From an uncultured Schlesneria sp. (GTDB taxonomy: Bacteria; Planctomycetota; Planctomycetia; Planctomycetales; Planctomycetaceae), in the NCBI GenBank assembly GCA_903834925.1, contig CAILLA010000057.1, positions 1 to 64,000 on the forward strand: 64,000 bases of DNA. Reading direction: 5' to 3'. Position 1 is the first letter of the stretch. Every line of letters starts with the position of its first letter. Below the pieces are notes generated by a model. The model was not told the origin of the DNA and did no database searches. It worked only from the letters and a program-made list of their open reading frames with translations. Below are positions 9,650 through 18,013 of the stretch, in pieces. The position numbers and the translations under genes were made by a program.

Positions 9650-11935
9650 TCAATGTGCAGTGATTAAAGACGCAATGTCACGGGCTGCTTTTTGCGGGGC
9701 AAGAGCTGTGACTCCGATGCCTGAGACAACCTTCGTGATGTTGTGATCGACTTCGTTCTGCCTTCCCCATGTCGTTCCCTCGGCGCTTGTCAGGTAGGCT
9801 GACATTGTGTGATGTCCCGAACCGGGTCGTTCTCCAATCAGATGGATGATCGTCCTTGAACCGGGAAGACTTCCAAATAGGACTTCGCCGATTCGGTAAC
9901 CGGCACGAACGCGACCGCTGGTGACGACCAGCGGTGCAGGGGCAACCGTCAATCCTGATTTTGTGAGAAGCGTTCGAAGTTCTTCGAGCAGCGGCAACAA
10001 ATTCCCTTCGTCCATCAGAGCCAAGGCATTGAGCCCCTCAGAGACGACAATCACGACGTTGGATGCGTGTTTGTCATCAACGCGAATTAGCTTGATTTGA
10101 CGCAGTGATTCGTCAGACAAATGTTCGCCGGTCGTCGGATGCAGAATGTAATCCTGGCGGTTTGCTGATCGAGTGGTGATTCGAAAGGCATTCGGGATTT
10201 GTTTGACGAAGTCTGGAGTCCATTCTTTCCAGATACACTGTTTTGCATCTTCGTAAACCGTTTGAATTTCGCTGCGAATCTTGGGTGCCAAGTCGTAGAC
10301 GTGATCACCGAAACCTTCCGCGATGAAAACGCCACGCTGACGAACTTCTGAAATCAGGTTTCTGGATTCAGTGAGGATCTCGGCATCGGTTCGAGAGTCA
10401 TTCTGACACCGACGGTATTGCAGGTAAACCCAGTTCGGGTCACCAAAGTGTTCGGTTGGCCGGCCATCGGGTCCGATAATCCCCAACCGCTGGAAGAACG
10501 ACCACATCCGATCATCGACTCGGAAGCCGAATTTTTCACGCAGGCGAACATGGTCCTGATATCCGGTCGTTAGATAGCCTAACATCGGATCGATTTTGGT
10601 CGGCAAACCCATCAAGTAGGCGGGATTTGCAGGTGCAATCTGATCCAGGCACCAATCGAGATCGTCCAGCGAGAGATCCATATGCAGCGTCGAACAGACG
10701 TCCAGCCCGATGGTCAGCCCGTGCAGTTTCCCCATGACGATGTCTTCCAGGCAGCACCGGACCAGTTGTTCACGCGTGCGGAACACTTCCGGTCCGATAA
10801 ACCCTGCGACATCATTGATGTGCAGCCAGACCTGACTGACAGGAATTTGCTTCGAAGCGGCGATTGTATGAGCCAGACCGCGTGCGAAACCGTATTTGCG
10901 TGACTCATGAAAGACCATGTCGCAGCCATGGCTGTGACCGTTGGTAAAATCGGCTCCTTGCCCCGACTCGAGATACAGACCATATCGACCTGTGCGACTT
11001 TGTGCATAAGTCCTCATTTTTTCGAGGTTGATATCGAACGTCGCATTCGCGGCATCGTTTCCGGCGATGCTTTGAAACCAGAATTCCGTGGAACCCGGCT
11101 GAACGCGTTCGACTTCCGCTTGAACGTCGATGTGGGCGAGCACGCAATGCGGGATTACGTGATCAATTTCAAACGTCTTGAGTATGTCTTGCAGCACGAG
11201 TTCGACGGCTGCGACCGATCGCGGATCACTTGATACGGGATTGGTACCGAGCAAGACGTCACCCACCGCATAGGCAAAACCATCGAAAACCTGGAACCGA
11301 ATGTCGTCCAAGTTATCGGTCGGCGAATTCGGTTGAATCCGTGCACCCAGATATCCTTTTGCTCCAATGTGCGAACCGGGCAGAGAATGAAAGACTCGTT
11401 TGCTAATGGAGATCAATTCCTCGTTCGTCATCAGCCGAACGAGACAGGCAATCAGATCGCTTGTCAATCCCGGAAGAATGCCCTGAATTTCTGCTTCGCT
11501 GGCGGCAATCAGATGATTTTTCAGTTGTCCGACCGTCCGGTCATTCCAGGGTCTGAGCAGATCCTTTGATGTGAATCTGTCAATCCACTTGGACAATTCA
11601 TCTTGCCAGGGTGGATGTTCCACAAGATCAGCAGTCTTCGTATTGGCCAGCAGCGTTCTTGCGCGAGATCGCGAACGGTCATCGACAGCAGCCACCTCGA
11701 CGATCGCGTCTCCGTCCTTGAATTCGTTGGCAGCACCCAGCAATTTTTGATACTGGCGAATGTCGAATTCTCCGACGTTGCGACGGATGTAGGCAAACAG
11801 ATCTTCACTGTCGCTCAATGATCCGACGTCAACGCCGGCTTTTTCGTGATCGGCCCAAGCGGGACTCATCTTCAGCCCGCCGCCTAATAAAAGCGGAGTC
11901 GAGACGACAGTCAGAAAGTCGCGTCGATTGAACAT
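9650..11935 (-). CDS. Fused ethanolamine ammonia-lyase (EutB-EutC) with Tat signal
   Basis: Adenosylcobalamin-dependent lyase that would convert ethanolamine to acetaldehyde and ammonia. In enteric bacteria the large (EutB) and small (EutC) subunits are separate genes; here both lie in one 761-residue chain, close to their summed length. The EutB part (about 35-490) has FAYIRRNVGEFDIRQYQ, EVAAVDDRSR and ALLANT-like motifs. The EutC part (about 510-760) has RIGEVLFGSLPGSRTIIHL followed by GERPGSGHH. The N-terminus MFNRRDFLTVV, a hydrophobic run and PAWA before DHE form a convincing twin-arginine signal with cleavage near residue 29. The gene follows an SDR by 11 bases in the hflX operon. No other eut gene or microcompartment shell gene is near. 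Where the enzyme meets its cofactor, if exported, is unclear. Confidence 0.88.
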   Translation of the reverse strand: MFNRRDFLTVVSTPLLLGGGLKMSPAWADHEKAGVDVGSLSDSEDLFAYIRRNVGEFDIRQYQKLLGAANEFKDGDAIVEVAAVDDRSRSRARTLLANTKTADLVEHPPWQDELSKWIDRFTSKDLLRPWNDRTVGQLKNHLIAASEAEIQGILPGLTSDLIACLVRLMTNEELISISKRVFHSLPGSHIGAKGYLGARIQPNSPTDNLDDIRFQVFDGFAYAVGDVLLGTNPVSSDPRSVAAVELVLQDILKTFEIDHVIPHCVLAHIDVQAEVERVQPGSTEFWFQSIAGNDAANATFDINLEKMRTYAQSRTGRYGLYLESGQGADFTNGHSHGCDMVFHESRKYGFARGLAHTIAASKQIPVSQVWLHINDVAGFIGPEVFRTREQLVRCCLEDIVMGKLHGLTIGLDVCSTLHMDLSLDDLDWCLDQIAPANPAYLMGLPTKIDPMLGYLTTGYQDHVRLREKFGFRVDDRMWSFFQRLGIIGPDGRPTEHFGDPNWVYLQYRRCQNDSRTDAEILTESRNLISEVRQRGVFIAEGFGDHVYDLAPKIRSEIQTVYEDAKQCIWKEWTPDFVKQIPNAFRITTRSANRQDYILHPTTGEHLSDESLRQIKLIRVDDKHASNVVIVVSEGLNALALMDEGNLLPLLEELRTLLTKSGLTVAPAPLVVTSGRVRAGYRIGEVLFGSLPGSRTIIHLIGERPGSGHHTMSAYLTSAEGTTWGRQNEVDHNITKVVSGIGVTALAPQKAARDIASLITAH

Positions 11936-11946
11936 GATTTTGTCAG

Positions 11947-12729
11947 CTAACTGAATTTCACTTGAAAACCCGAAATCATCATACCGCTGTCAACAGTCAA
12001 CGTCTGCCCTGTAACGAGGGTGCTTCCTGTAATCAGGCTGATGATACAGGCGGCAACATCATCGGGATCGCAGACTCTGCCAAGCGGCAATGTTTGTTCG
12101 TAGGCCTGCTTGATTCGGTCGTAATTGTCGCCAAGTCCCGCTTCCGTCCAGCGGCCAGCGATGAAGCCGGGTGCCACTCCATTCACACGGATCTGGGGTG
12201 CGAGCGTTCTGGCAAGTGAGACAGTCAGGTTATCGAGCGCCGCTTTTGTACAGCAATAGGGGATTGAACTTCCCTGCCCCAGTTGCGCCGCGACGCTCGA
12301 GACATTGATAATCACCCCTCCACCCGCTTTCAGCATGGGTTCGCGAACCGCCCGTGCACAGTGAAACGCACCGACGACGTTGACCTTGAACAGGCGCTCC
12401 CAGACATCGTCGGTGACTTGATCGAGGTTGCCGAAGGGAATGAACTGGGTCGTCCCGGCACAGTTCACGAGTACGTCGATCCTGCCGAATTTTGCGACCG
12501 TTTCTGACACCATGCTTCGACAGGCCGAATCATCCGCGACATCCGCCAGAACAGCGAGCGACTGGACCCCAAGTTCCTGGATTTCGGCGACCGTCTTAAT
12601 GGCGTCATCCTTTGAACGGGAATAGTTGATGACAACGTGATAGCCAAGTCGAGCCAGTGATAGCGACGTGGACCGACCAACTCCGGTTCCCCCGCCGGTG
12701 ACGATCGCAACTTTTGATGTGGAAGGCAT
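11947..12729 (-). CDS. SDR-family oxidoreductase (3-oxoacyl-ACP reductase-like)
   Basis: Classical short-chain dehydrogenase/reductase of 260 residues using NAD(P)H. The cofactor motif TGGGTGVGRS is near the N-terminus, NCAG follows, then the catalytic serine region INVSSVAAQ and YCCTK (Tyr-x3-Lys). The C-terminal VTGQTLTVDSGM is usual for FabG-like members. The start is the ATG at 12729 with AGGGGC upstream; an in-frame upstream extension runs into hflX. It lies 23 bases after hflX and 11 before the fused ammonia-lyase, so the three are probably one operon. The substrate is unknown; acetaldehyde handling next to the lyase is possible but speculative. Confidence 0.9.
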   Translation of the reverse strand: MPSTSKVAIVTGGGTGVGRSTSLSLARLGYHVVINYSRSKDDAIKTVAEIQELGVQSLAVLADVADDSACRSMVSETVAKFGRIDVLVNCAGTTQFIPFGNLDQVTDDVWERLFKVNVVGAFHCARAVREPMLKAGGGVIINVSSVAAQLGQGSSIPYCCTKAALDNLTVSLARTLAPQIRVNGVAPGFIAGRWTEAGLGDNYDRIKQAYEQTLPLGRVCDPDDVAACIISLITGSTLVTGQTLTVDSGMMISGFQVKFS

Positions 12730-12752
12730 TTTGCCCCTTTCTTTAATCCGGG

Positions 12753-14039
12753 CTATAGCAATCGAACCGTCGTTCCTTCGCCGTTCACTTTCCAAAGTAT
12801 GTTTCTTGCAATACGGCAGCGTAATGTCGCCGTCGAATCGACATATTCCGTGTGCAACACTTCGGCATGTTCGGCCAGAAATGCGAACAGTTTTCCATTA
12901 CCTGCCGATGTCACGATCTCGGCTTCGACATAACCCTGGCCTAATAGTTCACCCACGAGCGAACCAAGTTTATCGAGACCTTCACGGGTGACTGCCGAGA
13001 CGGTCACCGAATGAGCGTATTTCGCTCGCAAGACATCCACGATGCCTCGATCCTTAACGGCATCGATCTTGTTCAGAACCAGAATAAAGTTGCGAACCTC
13101 GACTCCAATTTCATCGAGCACGCGTTCGACCGTCTCGGCTTGCTGTTCGGCTTCTGGGTTTGAGACGTCGACGACGTGCAGCAGTAGATCTGCCTGACGG
13201 GCTTCTTCGAGGGTTGACTTGAACGATGCGATTAATGAATGCGGTAGATCACGGACAAATCCTACGGTGTCACTCAGTAAAAGGTCGCCCCACGAGGGGA
13301 TCGTCCACTTCCGCGTCCGTGTGTCGAGCGTGGCAAACAGTTGGTCGGCGACGTAGACGTCCGCTCCTGTTAACGCATTCATCAGCGTACTCTTGCCCGC
13401 ATTGGTGTACCCGACGAGTGAGACCAGTGCATGTGACTCACGCTGACGAACCATGCGTTCGCGTCGGACTTCGACTTCGGCAAGTCGAAGTTTCAGTTCG
13501 TCGATCCGCTGATCAATGATTCTTCGATCGGTTTCGATCTGCTTTTCACCGGGGCCACGACTGGCACCAATACCACCGTCAATGCGTTCGAGGTGAGTCC
13601 ACATCCGCTTGAGTCGAGTTCGCGTGTATTGCAACTGAGCCAACTCGACCTGGAGTCTCGATTCAGCCGTGCGGGCGTGAGTGGCAAAAATATCGAGAAT
13701 CAATTCACTTCGGTCGACAATGATTCGCTGGGTTTCCTGTTCGAGATGCCGACCCTGGCCAGGTGACAGATTGTTGTCGAAAATGATCAGTTCAGCACCC
13801 GTCGCATCGACGAGGTCTTTCAGTTCGAGAATCTTTCCTTTGCCAAGACAGGTTCCCGGATGGGGACGACCACGCATCTGGACCAACTCGCCGACAACTT
13901 TAACGCCCGCCGTTTTCACCAGACCTTTCAATTCATCGAGCGCCTGTTCTTTTCCAATATTTCGGCTGGAATCGGGTACCGATACAAGGACTGCGGTGCG
14001 GCTTTGAACTTTCAAGTCGTCGCGAATGGGTTCTGCCAA
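12753..14039 (-). CDS. hflX: Ribosome-associated GTPase HflX
   Basis: GTPase of 428 residues that binds 50S subunits and splits stalled ribosomes. The N-terminal HflX domain has GRPHPGTCLGKGK and IIFDNNLSPGQ; the linker helix region has RIDGGIGASRGPGEKQIETDRR, shortened here to its diagnostic GGIGASRGPGE. The G domain follows with G1 GYTNAGKST, G3 DTVGFVRDLP and G4 NKID. The likely start is the TTG at 14039 with GGA eight bases upstream. It is the first gene of a three-gene minus-strand run. The function is clear from sequence; the link to its downstream neighbours is not. Confidence 0.95.
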   Translation of the reverse strand: MAEPIRDDLKVQSRTAVLVSVPDSSRNIGKEQALDELKGLVKTAGVKVVGELVQMRGRPHPGTCLGKGKILELKDLVDATGAELIIFDNNLSPGQGRHLEQETQRIIVDRSELILDIFATHARTAESRLQVELAQLQYTRTRLKRMWTHLERIDGGIGASRGPGEKQIETDRRIIDQRIDELKLRLAEVEVRRERMVRQRESHALVSLVGYTNAGKSTLMNALTGADVYVADQLFATLDTRTRKWTIPSWGDLLLSDTVGFVRDLPHSLIASFKSTLEEARQADLLLHVVDVSNPEAEQQAETVERVLDEIGVEVRNFILVLNKIDAVKDRGIVDVLRAKYAHSVTVSAVTREGLDKLGSLVGELLGQGYVEAEIVTSAGNGKLFAFLAEHAEVLHTEYVDSTATLRCRIARNILWKVNGEGTTVRLL

Positions 14040-14290
14040 GTGAGGTTCCGTTCTGGTCAGTTGAAAATGTCACTGTAAAACCGCAGTTATCTCTGAATTG
14101 TCGTCGATTTACAGCACGTGTTAGATGAATTCAATTTGTTGCCATCGAGCATCAAGAAACGAATTGAAATCGTCGCGATCGGAAAACAGATAAGTATTTT
14201 GTCAAACTTCAAAATCAGGTTTCTGTGCCACTGCATCGGACTCCTTCGAGGTTGAAACTTGACTCAATAAGTCAAGTTTCAGGGTTTCTG

Positions 14291-14463
14291 CCAAAGTAGC
14301 CATCATCGCTCCGCGTGATGAGCATGCGTCGAAAACGATTCAAATGTTGCCTTAGCATCGTGATCGATACTTTGTTTAAATTTCTGATTTGAAAACAAGC
14401 TGATTGGTATTTGCCTGGTTCCCGAACAATGCTCATCACGCGGAGCGATGATGGCTACTTTGG
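14291..14463. repeat. Perfect 35-base inverted repeat with 103-base spacer
   Basis: CCAAAGTAGCCATCATCGCT and the next 15 bases at 14291-14325 recur as exact reverse complement at 14429-14463. The spacer is AT-richer and non-coding. It could form a large stem-loop or be a small non-autonomous element. Confidence 0.75.
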
Positions 14464-14526
14464 TCAGAGGCAAAGCCTCTCTGGAGTCTTCGGAGACGCA
14501 GTGTCTGCCTCTTCCACCAATTCAAG

Positions 14527-14564
14527 AGCACTGCGTGACCGAAAACGGTCATGCAGTGGCACCC
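14527..14564. repeat. Arm of GTGGCACCC fold-back repeat
   Basis: Hairpin-forming arm GCACTGCGTGACCGAAAACG through GGTCATGCAGTGGCACCC. The terminal GTGGCACCC matches the repeats at 20510-20614, 40920-41021 and 41089-41185. A degraded left partner (CTGGAGTCTTCGGAGACGCA) lies at 14481-14500. Confidence 0.55.
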
Positions 14565-14587
14565 TGATTCAGGGCGATCACAACGCA

Positions 14588-15586
14588 CTATGGTGTCAAA
14601 ACGATCTTGCCGTGAACAGTCCCATGCTTCTGAAGAGTATTGTCTTCTTGAAGTTGATGAGCTGTCGCAGCTTCGCTCAAAGGAAGTGTTTTTCCAATCG
14701 ACGGTCTCCATCGGTTAAATTCGTAAAGAGTATTCAGCTTATCGGCGGCGGCACGTTGTTCTTCCGGAGCCCCGTTAAACATGGCGAAGCCGATCATTCT
14801 CAAATCTTTTACATAAAATGGTCCTACCGGAAATTCAGGCCGCGCGGCGCGACCCGCCATCAATACGATCCGCCCCCTTGGTGCCATTAACGACACGGTT
14901 CGGTCTAATGTTGGTTCGCGCTGAGTTTCGAACCAGAGGTGAACTCCACCGTGTGGCAGGCTGAACGCACGAATCTGGTCGTCGAGATTATGAGCATTGT
15001 AATTCAGAACCAGATCGGCACCGAGCTTCTTGCAGATGGCCAGACTTTGTTCACTGCCACCAGTCGTGACGACAAACGCACCGGCTGCTTTGGCCAGTTG
15101 CACGGCGGACGAACCAACCCCGCCTGATCCACCGTTGATGAAGACAACTTCGCCAGGTTCCAGGTCGGCGTGCTGAAACAGCCCCATATGAGCCGTCAGG
15201 CCAACCAATGCACCTGCGGCGGCTTCGGCGTCGGTTTCTTTAGCAGGCGTCGGATACAACCAGCGCTCGTCAACCGAAGCATACTCGGAAAACGAACCTC
15301 GACGTCCGAACAGACCCTGATTGCTACCCCAGACCCGGTCACCCGCTTTAAACCGCTTGACCTCGCTGCCAACTTTTTCCACCGTCCCTGCCAGATCCGA
15401 GCCGATCACGTAGGGAAACTGCGAGATCATGGAGACGATCCCTGCACGAATGTAGGTATCGATCGGGTTCACCGCGACCGCTCCCACTTTGACCAGCACT
15501 TCGGTGGGCCTTGGTTCTGGTGTCGGAAGTTCACCGTATTGAATAACCGATGGTGATCCCGTTTCACGAATAAAGGCGGCTTTCAC
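14588..15586 (-). CDS. NADPH:quinone oxidoreductase-like (MDR superfamily)
   Basis: Medium-chain dehydrogenase/reductase of 332 residues from the GTG at 15586, chosen because GGGAG lies nine bases upstream and translation then begins VKAAF, as usual in this family. The GroES-like N-terminal half contains NPIDTYIRAG and GSDLAGTVEKVG. The Rossmann half has GGSGGVGSSAVQLAK, the AxxGxxG cofactor motif, which points to NADPH. Structural or catalytic zinc cysteines are missing, so it is of the zeta-crystallin/quinone-reductase type rather than a zinc alcohol dehydrogenase. The substrate cannot be told. It stands alone between two non-coding stretches. Confidence 0.88.
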   Translation of the reverse strand: MKAAFIRETGSPSVIQYGELPTPEPRPTEVLVKVGAVAVNPIDTYIRAGIVSMISQFPYVIGSDLAGTVEKVGSEVKRFKAGDRVWGSNQGLFGRRGSFSEYASVDERWLYPTPAKETDAEAAAGALVGLTAHMGLFQHADLEPGEVVFINGGSGGVGSSAVQLAKAAGAFVVTTGGSEQSLAICKKLGADLVLNYNAHNLDDQIRAFSLPHGGVHLWFETQREPTLDRTVSLMAPRGRIVLMAGRAARPEFPVGPFYVKDLRMIGFAMFNGAPEEQRAAADKLNTLYEFNRWRPSIGKTLPLSEAATAHQLQEDNTLQKHGTVHGKIVLTP

Positions 15587-16175
15587 GTTAATCGCTCCCA
15601 ATAATAAACAAATCATGCCGCATGGAATGTAACTCAGCGAGGCACCAGGATTGTACCGACCTCAACATCAGGTGTCGGCGCAGAACGAAACTTCCATCGG
15701 TCAATCGCTCCGCAATCGGCAATTCTTGCCGCAGCAACGCTTCAGTTCATCCGCCCCACTTCAAACAAAGCCCTTGAGTTTAAGTTTACGATATCTGATT
15801 GCCGAGGTTATCGACGTGGAATAATCGATAAAGTCAACGCAATCCCTTTTCACGTGTTCAACATTGACGACGGCAGGGCATTCTTTCGGGAACGTGAGCA
15901 TACAATGTGATTTGCCTGAATTCCTGCCAAATCGAGTTTGAGCCTGACCGCCAATCTAGTACAAACCGATTGCGTTCATGTCGAATGCCACTCGCTCGGT
16001 GTTTTGCGGCGACTTAAGTGGTGGATCTGGGGCCAATTGAATTTCAAGTGTAGGGCCAAGTTCACTTCGACGGAATGATGTGATGACGATTCTAATTGCT
16101 TCGAGCGACCGAGTTTCCCTAGAAACAACTCCGTGTCAATTACCGGTAAGTCGTGTTGATATCGCCGGTCAAAAC
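15587..16175. other. Intergenic region, nothing recognised
   Basis: The 589 bases between the divergent oxidoreductase and the acyltransferase cluster contain no convincing gene, RNA or repeat. A promoter for the plus-strand cluster probably lies here, but no clear -35/-10 pair was found. Confidence 0.4.
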
Positions 16176-16868
16176 ATGGTTGAAGCGACGCGCTGGTTGA
16201 TTGTGGGTGCAGGCGGATTTGGCCGTGAAGTTTTTTCGTGGACATCGGGGCAACTCCGGGCAACTCTGTCGTGCTGCCCGGTTGGTTTTCTTGACGACGA
16301 TCCGAAATCGCTCGCTCAATTTCCCTCACTTAAGGAACGGTGGGCGGGACCAATTTCCACCTATTTGCCTCAACATGGCGACCGACTGTTAATGGCGATC
16401 GGAGATCCAACATCAAAACTGGCCGTGGGAGATGCGTTAAGAGCCCGGGGAGCGGTGTTTGCTTCCTTCGTTCACCCGACGGCGGTTATCGCCCATGATG
16501 TTCATATTGGCGTTGGTTGCATCATCTGTCCGTTTGCAGTTGTGTGTTGTAATGTCAGGTTTGGCGATTTTGTCTCGATGAACGTCGGATCGGTGGCCGG
16601 GCACGATTCCATCATCGGGGACGGATGTACCTTATCACCACATTCTGACGTTGCAGGTCAGGTCAGCCTGAAACGAGGCGTCTTTGTGGGTTGTCAGACC
16701 GCCATTCTGCCAAAAACACAGATCGGTGAATTTGCAAGGATCGGGGCAGGTAGCGTCGTGATCAATCACGTCAGTCCAGGCGCCAGCATGATGGGAGTCC
16801 CGGCAAAACGAATCAGCTGGTCTCAACAGGATCCCGACTTTGATCAACCAGAATTAATGGCAGGTTAA
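16176..16868 (+). CDS. Sugar O/N-acyltransferase, NeuD/PglD family (left-handed beta helix)
   Basis: Acyltransferase of 230 residues. It begins with a Rossmann-like nucleotide-binding segment LIVGAGGFGREVFSW, then a linker domain, then hexapeptide repeats (HPTAVIAHDVHIGVG, CPFAVVCCNVRFGDFV, VGSVAGHDSIIGDG) forming a left-handed beta helix. Such enzymes transfer acetyl or other acyl groups from CoA to UDP-amino sugars or sialic acids. The catalytic His of the family is probably that in AGHDS. The ATG at 16176 is chosen since it begins just before the conserved domain; upstream in-frame starts (16080/16083) are possible, and none has a good ribosome site. The gene heads a cluster with a KAS III and two more transferases. 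Confidence 0.85.
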   Translation: MVEATRWLIVGAGGFGREVFSWTSGQLRATLSCCPVGFLDDDPKSLAQFPSLKERWAGPISTYLPQHGDRLLMAIGDPTSKLAVGDALRARGAVFASFVHPTAVIAHDVHIGVGCIICPFAVVCCNVRFGDFVSMNVGSVAGHDSIIGDGCTLSPHSDVAGQVSLKRGVFVGCQTAILPKTQIGEFARIGAGSVVINHVSPGASMMGVPAKRISWSQQDPDFDQPELMAG

Positions 16869-16897
16869 CGGCCTTAGTGAAAAGGTGGATTCCATTC

Positions 16898-17935
16898 ATG
16901 TACGCGTCGCTGGCAGCCGTTGAGTTCCATCTGCCGAAAGCCGTTGTCGGTAACGAAGAAATCGCACTTTTGTCGCCAAACTGGAATCCACAAAAGATTC
17001 TGGACAAAACCGGCATCGCAGAACGGCATGTCGCAGACGACAATGAATGCTCGTCCGATCTTGCATTCCATGCAGCCGAAAAGCTGTTTGCTAGCGGATC
17101 GTGTCACCGCGAGGAAATTGACTTCGTACTCTTCTGTACGCAGTCACCGGATTACCTTTTGCCAACAACCGCCTGTCTCTTGCAAGATCGCTTAAATCTG
17201 CAAACAGGAATCGGGGCGCTTGACTTCAATCTTGGTTGTTCGGGCTACATTTATGGATTGGGAATGGCTCAGGGTTTGATTGAGACGGGACAAGCGAAAA
17301 ACGTTTTGTTTCTGACCGGGGACACCTACACGAAATTTCTTCGACACGATGACATTGGCGTTCGTTCGTTGTTCGGCGACGCAGGCACCGCCACATTGAT
17401 TCGCGGTGTTGAAGGTGATCGCCCCCTGATCGGTCCGTACTGTTATGGCACCGATGGTCAGGGAGCACAAAACCTGATGCTAAAACGTCACTCACTGCGG
17501 CATGCCGGTCATCGAGACAAACCGCTTTCGGAAGAACAAAAGATCTCTGGCAACACCGAAGAGTATTTGTTCATGAACGGTCCCGAGATCTTCAGTTTCG
17601 CAATCGATGCTGTCCCCAAGGCAGTCAATGAACTCTTGAATCGTTCTCATCTTCAACAGGATGACATTGATCTTTTTGTCTTTCATCAGGCAAACGAGTT
17701 CATGCTTAACCGGTTACAGGTCAAGTTAAAGATTCCGTCTGAGCGATTCGTCATCGCGATGAAGGGGTATGGCAACACGGTTTCTTCGACCATTCCCATC
17801 GCTTTAAACGAGGTGATCGCTGATGGCCGGTTGAAACCAGGAATGAAGATGATGCTTGTTGGTTTTGGCGTTGGTTATTCATGGGGTGCAACCCTGGTTC
17901 GCTATTCACCTTCGACGCTGTCGACAGGTACGTGA
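16898..17935 (+). CDS. 3-oxoacyl-ACP synthase III-like (KAS III)
   Basis: Thiolase-fold condensing enzyme of 345 residues. The catalytic triad is visible: Cys114 in LDFNLGCSGYIYGL, His in FVFHQANEFML and Asn in KGYGNTVSSTIP. The ATG at 16898 has AAGGTGG nine bases upstream; the GTG at 16877 is the alternative. In fatty acid synthesis KAS III joins acetyl-CoA to malonyl-ACP, but members placed in glycan clusters often make special acyl chains. The gene is 29 bases behind a NeuD-like transferase and ahead of a membrane acyltransferase, so it may supply a short acyl group for a sugar. The true acyl donor is unknown. Confidence 0.9.
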   Translation: MYASLAAVEFHLPKAVVGNEEIALLSPNWNPQKILDKTGIAERHVADDNECSSDLAFHAAEKLFASGSCHREEIDFVLFCTQSPDYLLPTTACLLQDRLNLQTGIGALDFNLGCSGYIYGLGMAQGLIETGQAKNVLFLTGDTYTKFLRHDDIGVRSLFGDAGTATLIRGVEGDRPLIGPYCYGTDGQGAQNLMLKRHSLRHAGHRDKPLSEEQKISGNTEEYLFMNGPEIFSFAIDAVPKAVNELLNRSHLQQDDIDLFVFHQANEFMLNRLQVKLKIPSERFVIAMKGYGNTVSSTIPIALNEVIADGRLKPGMKMMLVGFGVGYSWGATLVRYSPSTLSTGT

Positions 17936-18013
17936 TTCATTGACCGATACCTGAAACGGAGACCGCGCAGGTCATTACGTCTGCTCTGAGACCGTCTGCC
18001 AGAGGATTTCAAG

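Larger units (their letters stand above)
14040..14587. other. Intergenic region with inverted repeat pair
   Basis: Non-coding stretch between two minus-strand genes. It holds a perfect 35-base inverted repeat (14291-14325 and 14429-14463) and, to its right, one arm of the GTGGCACCC repeat family (14527-14564). No open frame with family resemblance was found. Confidence 0.6.
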
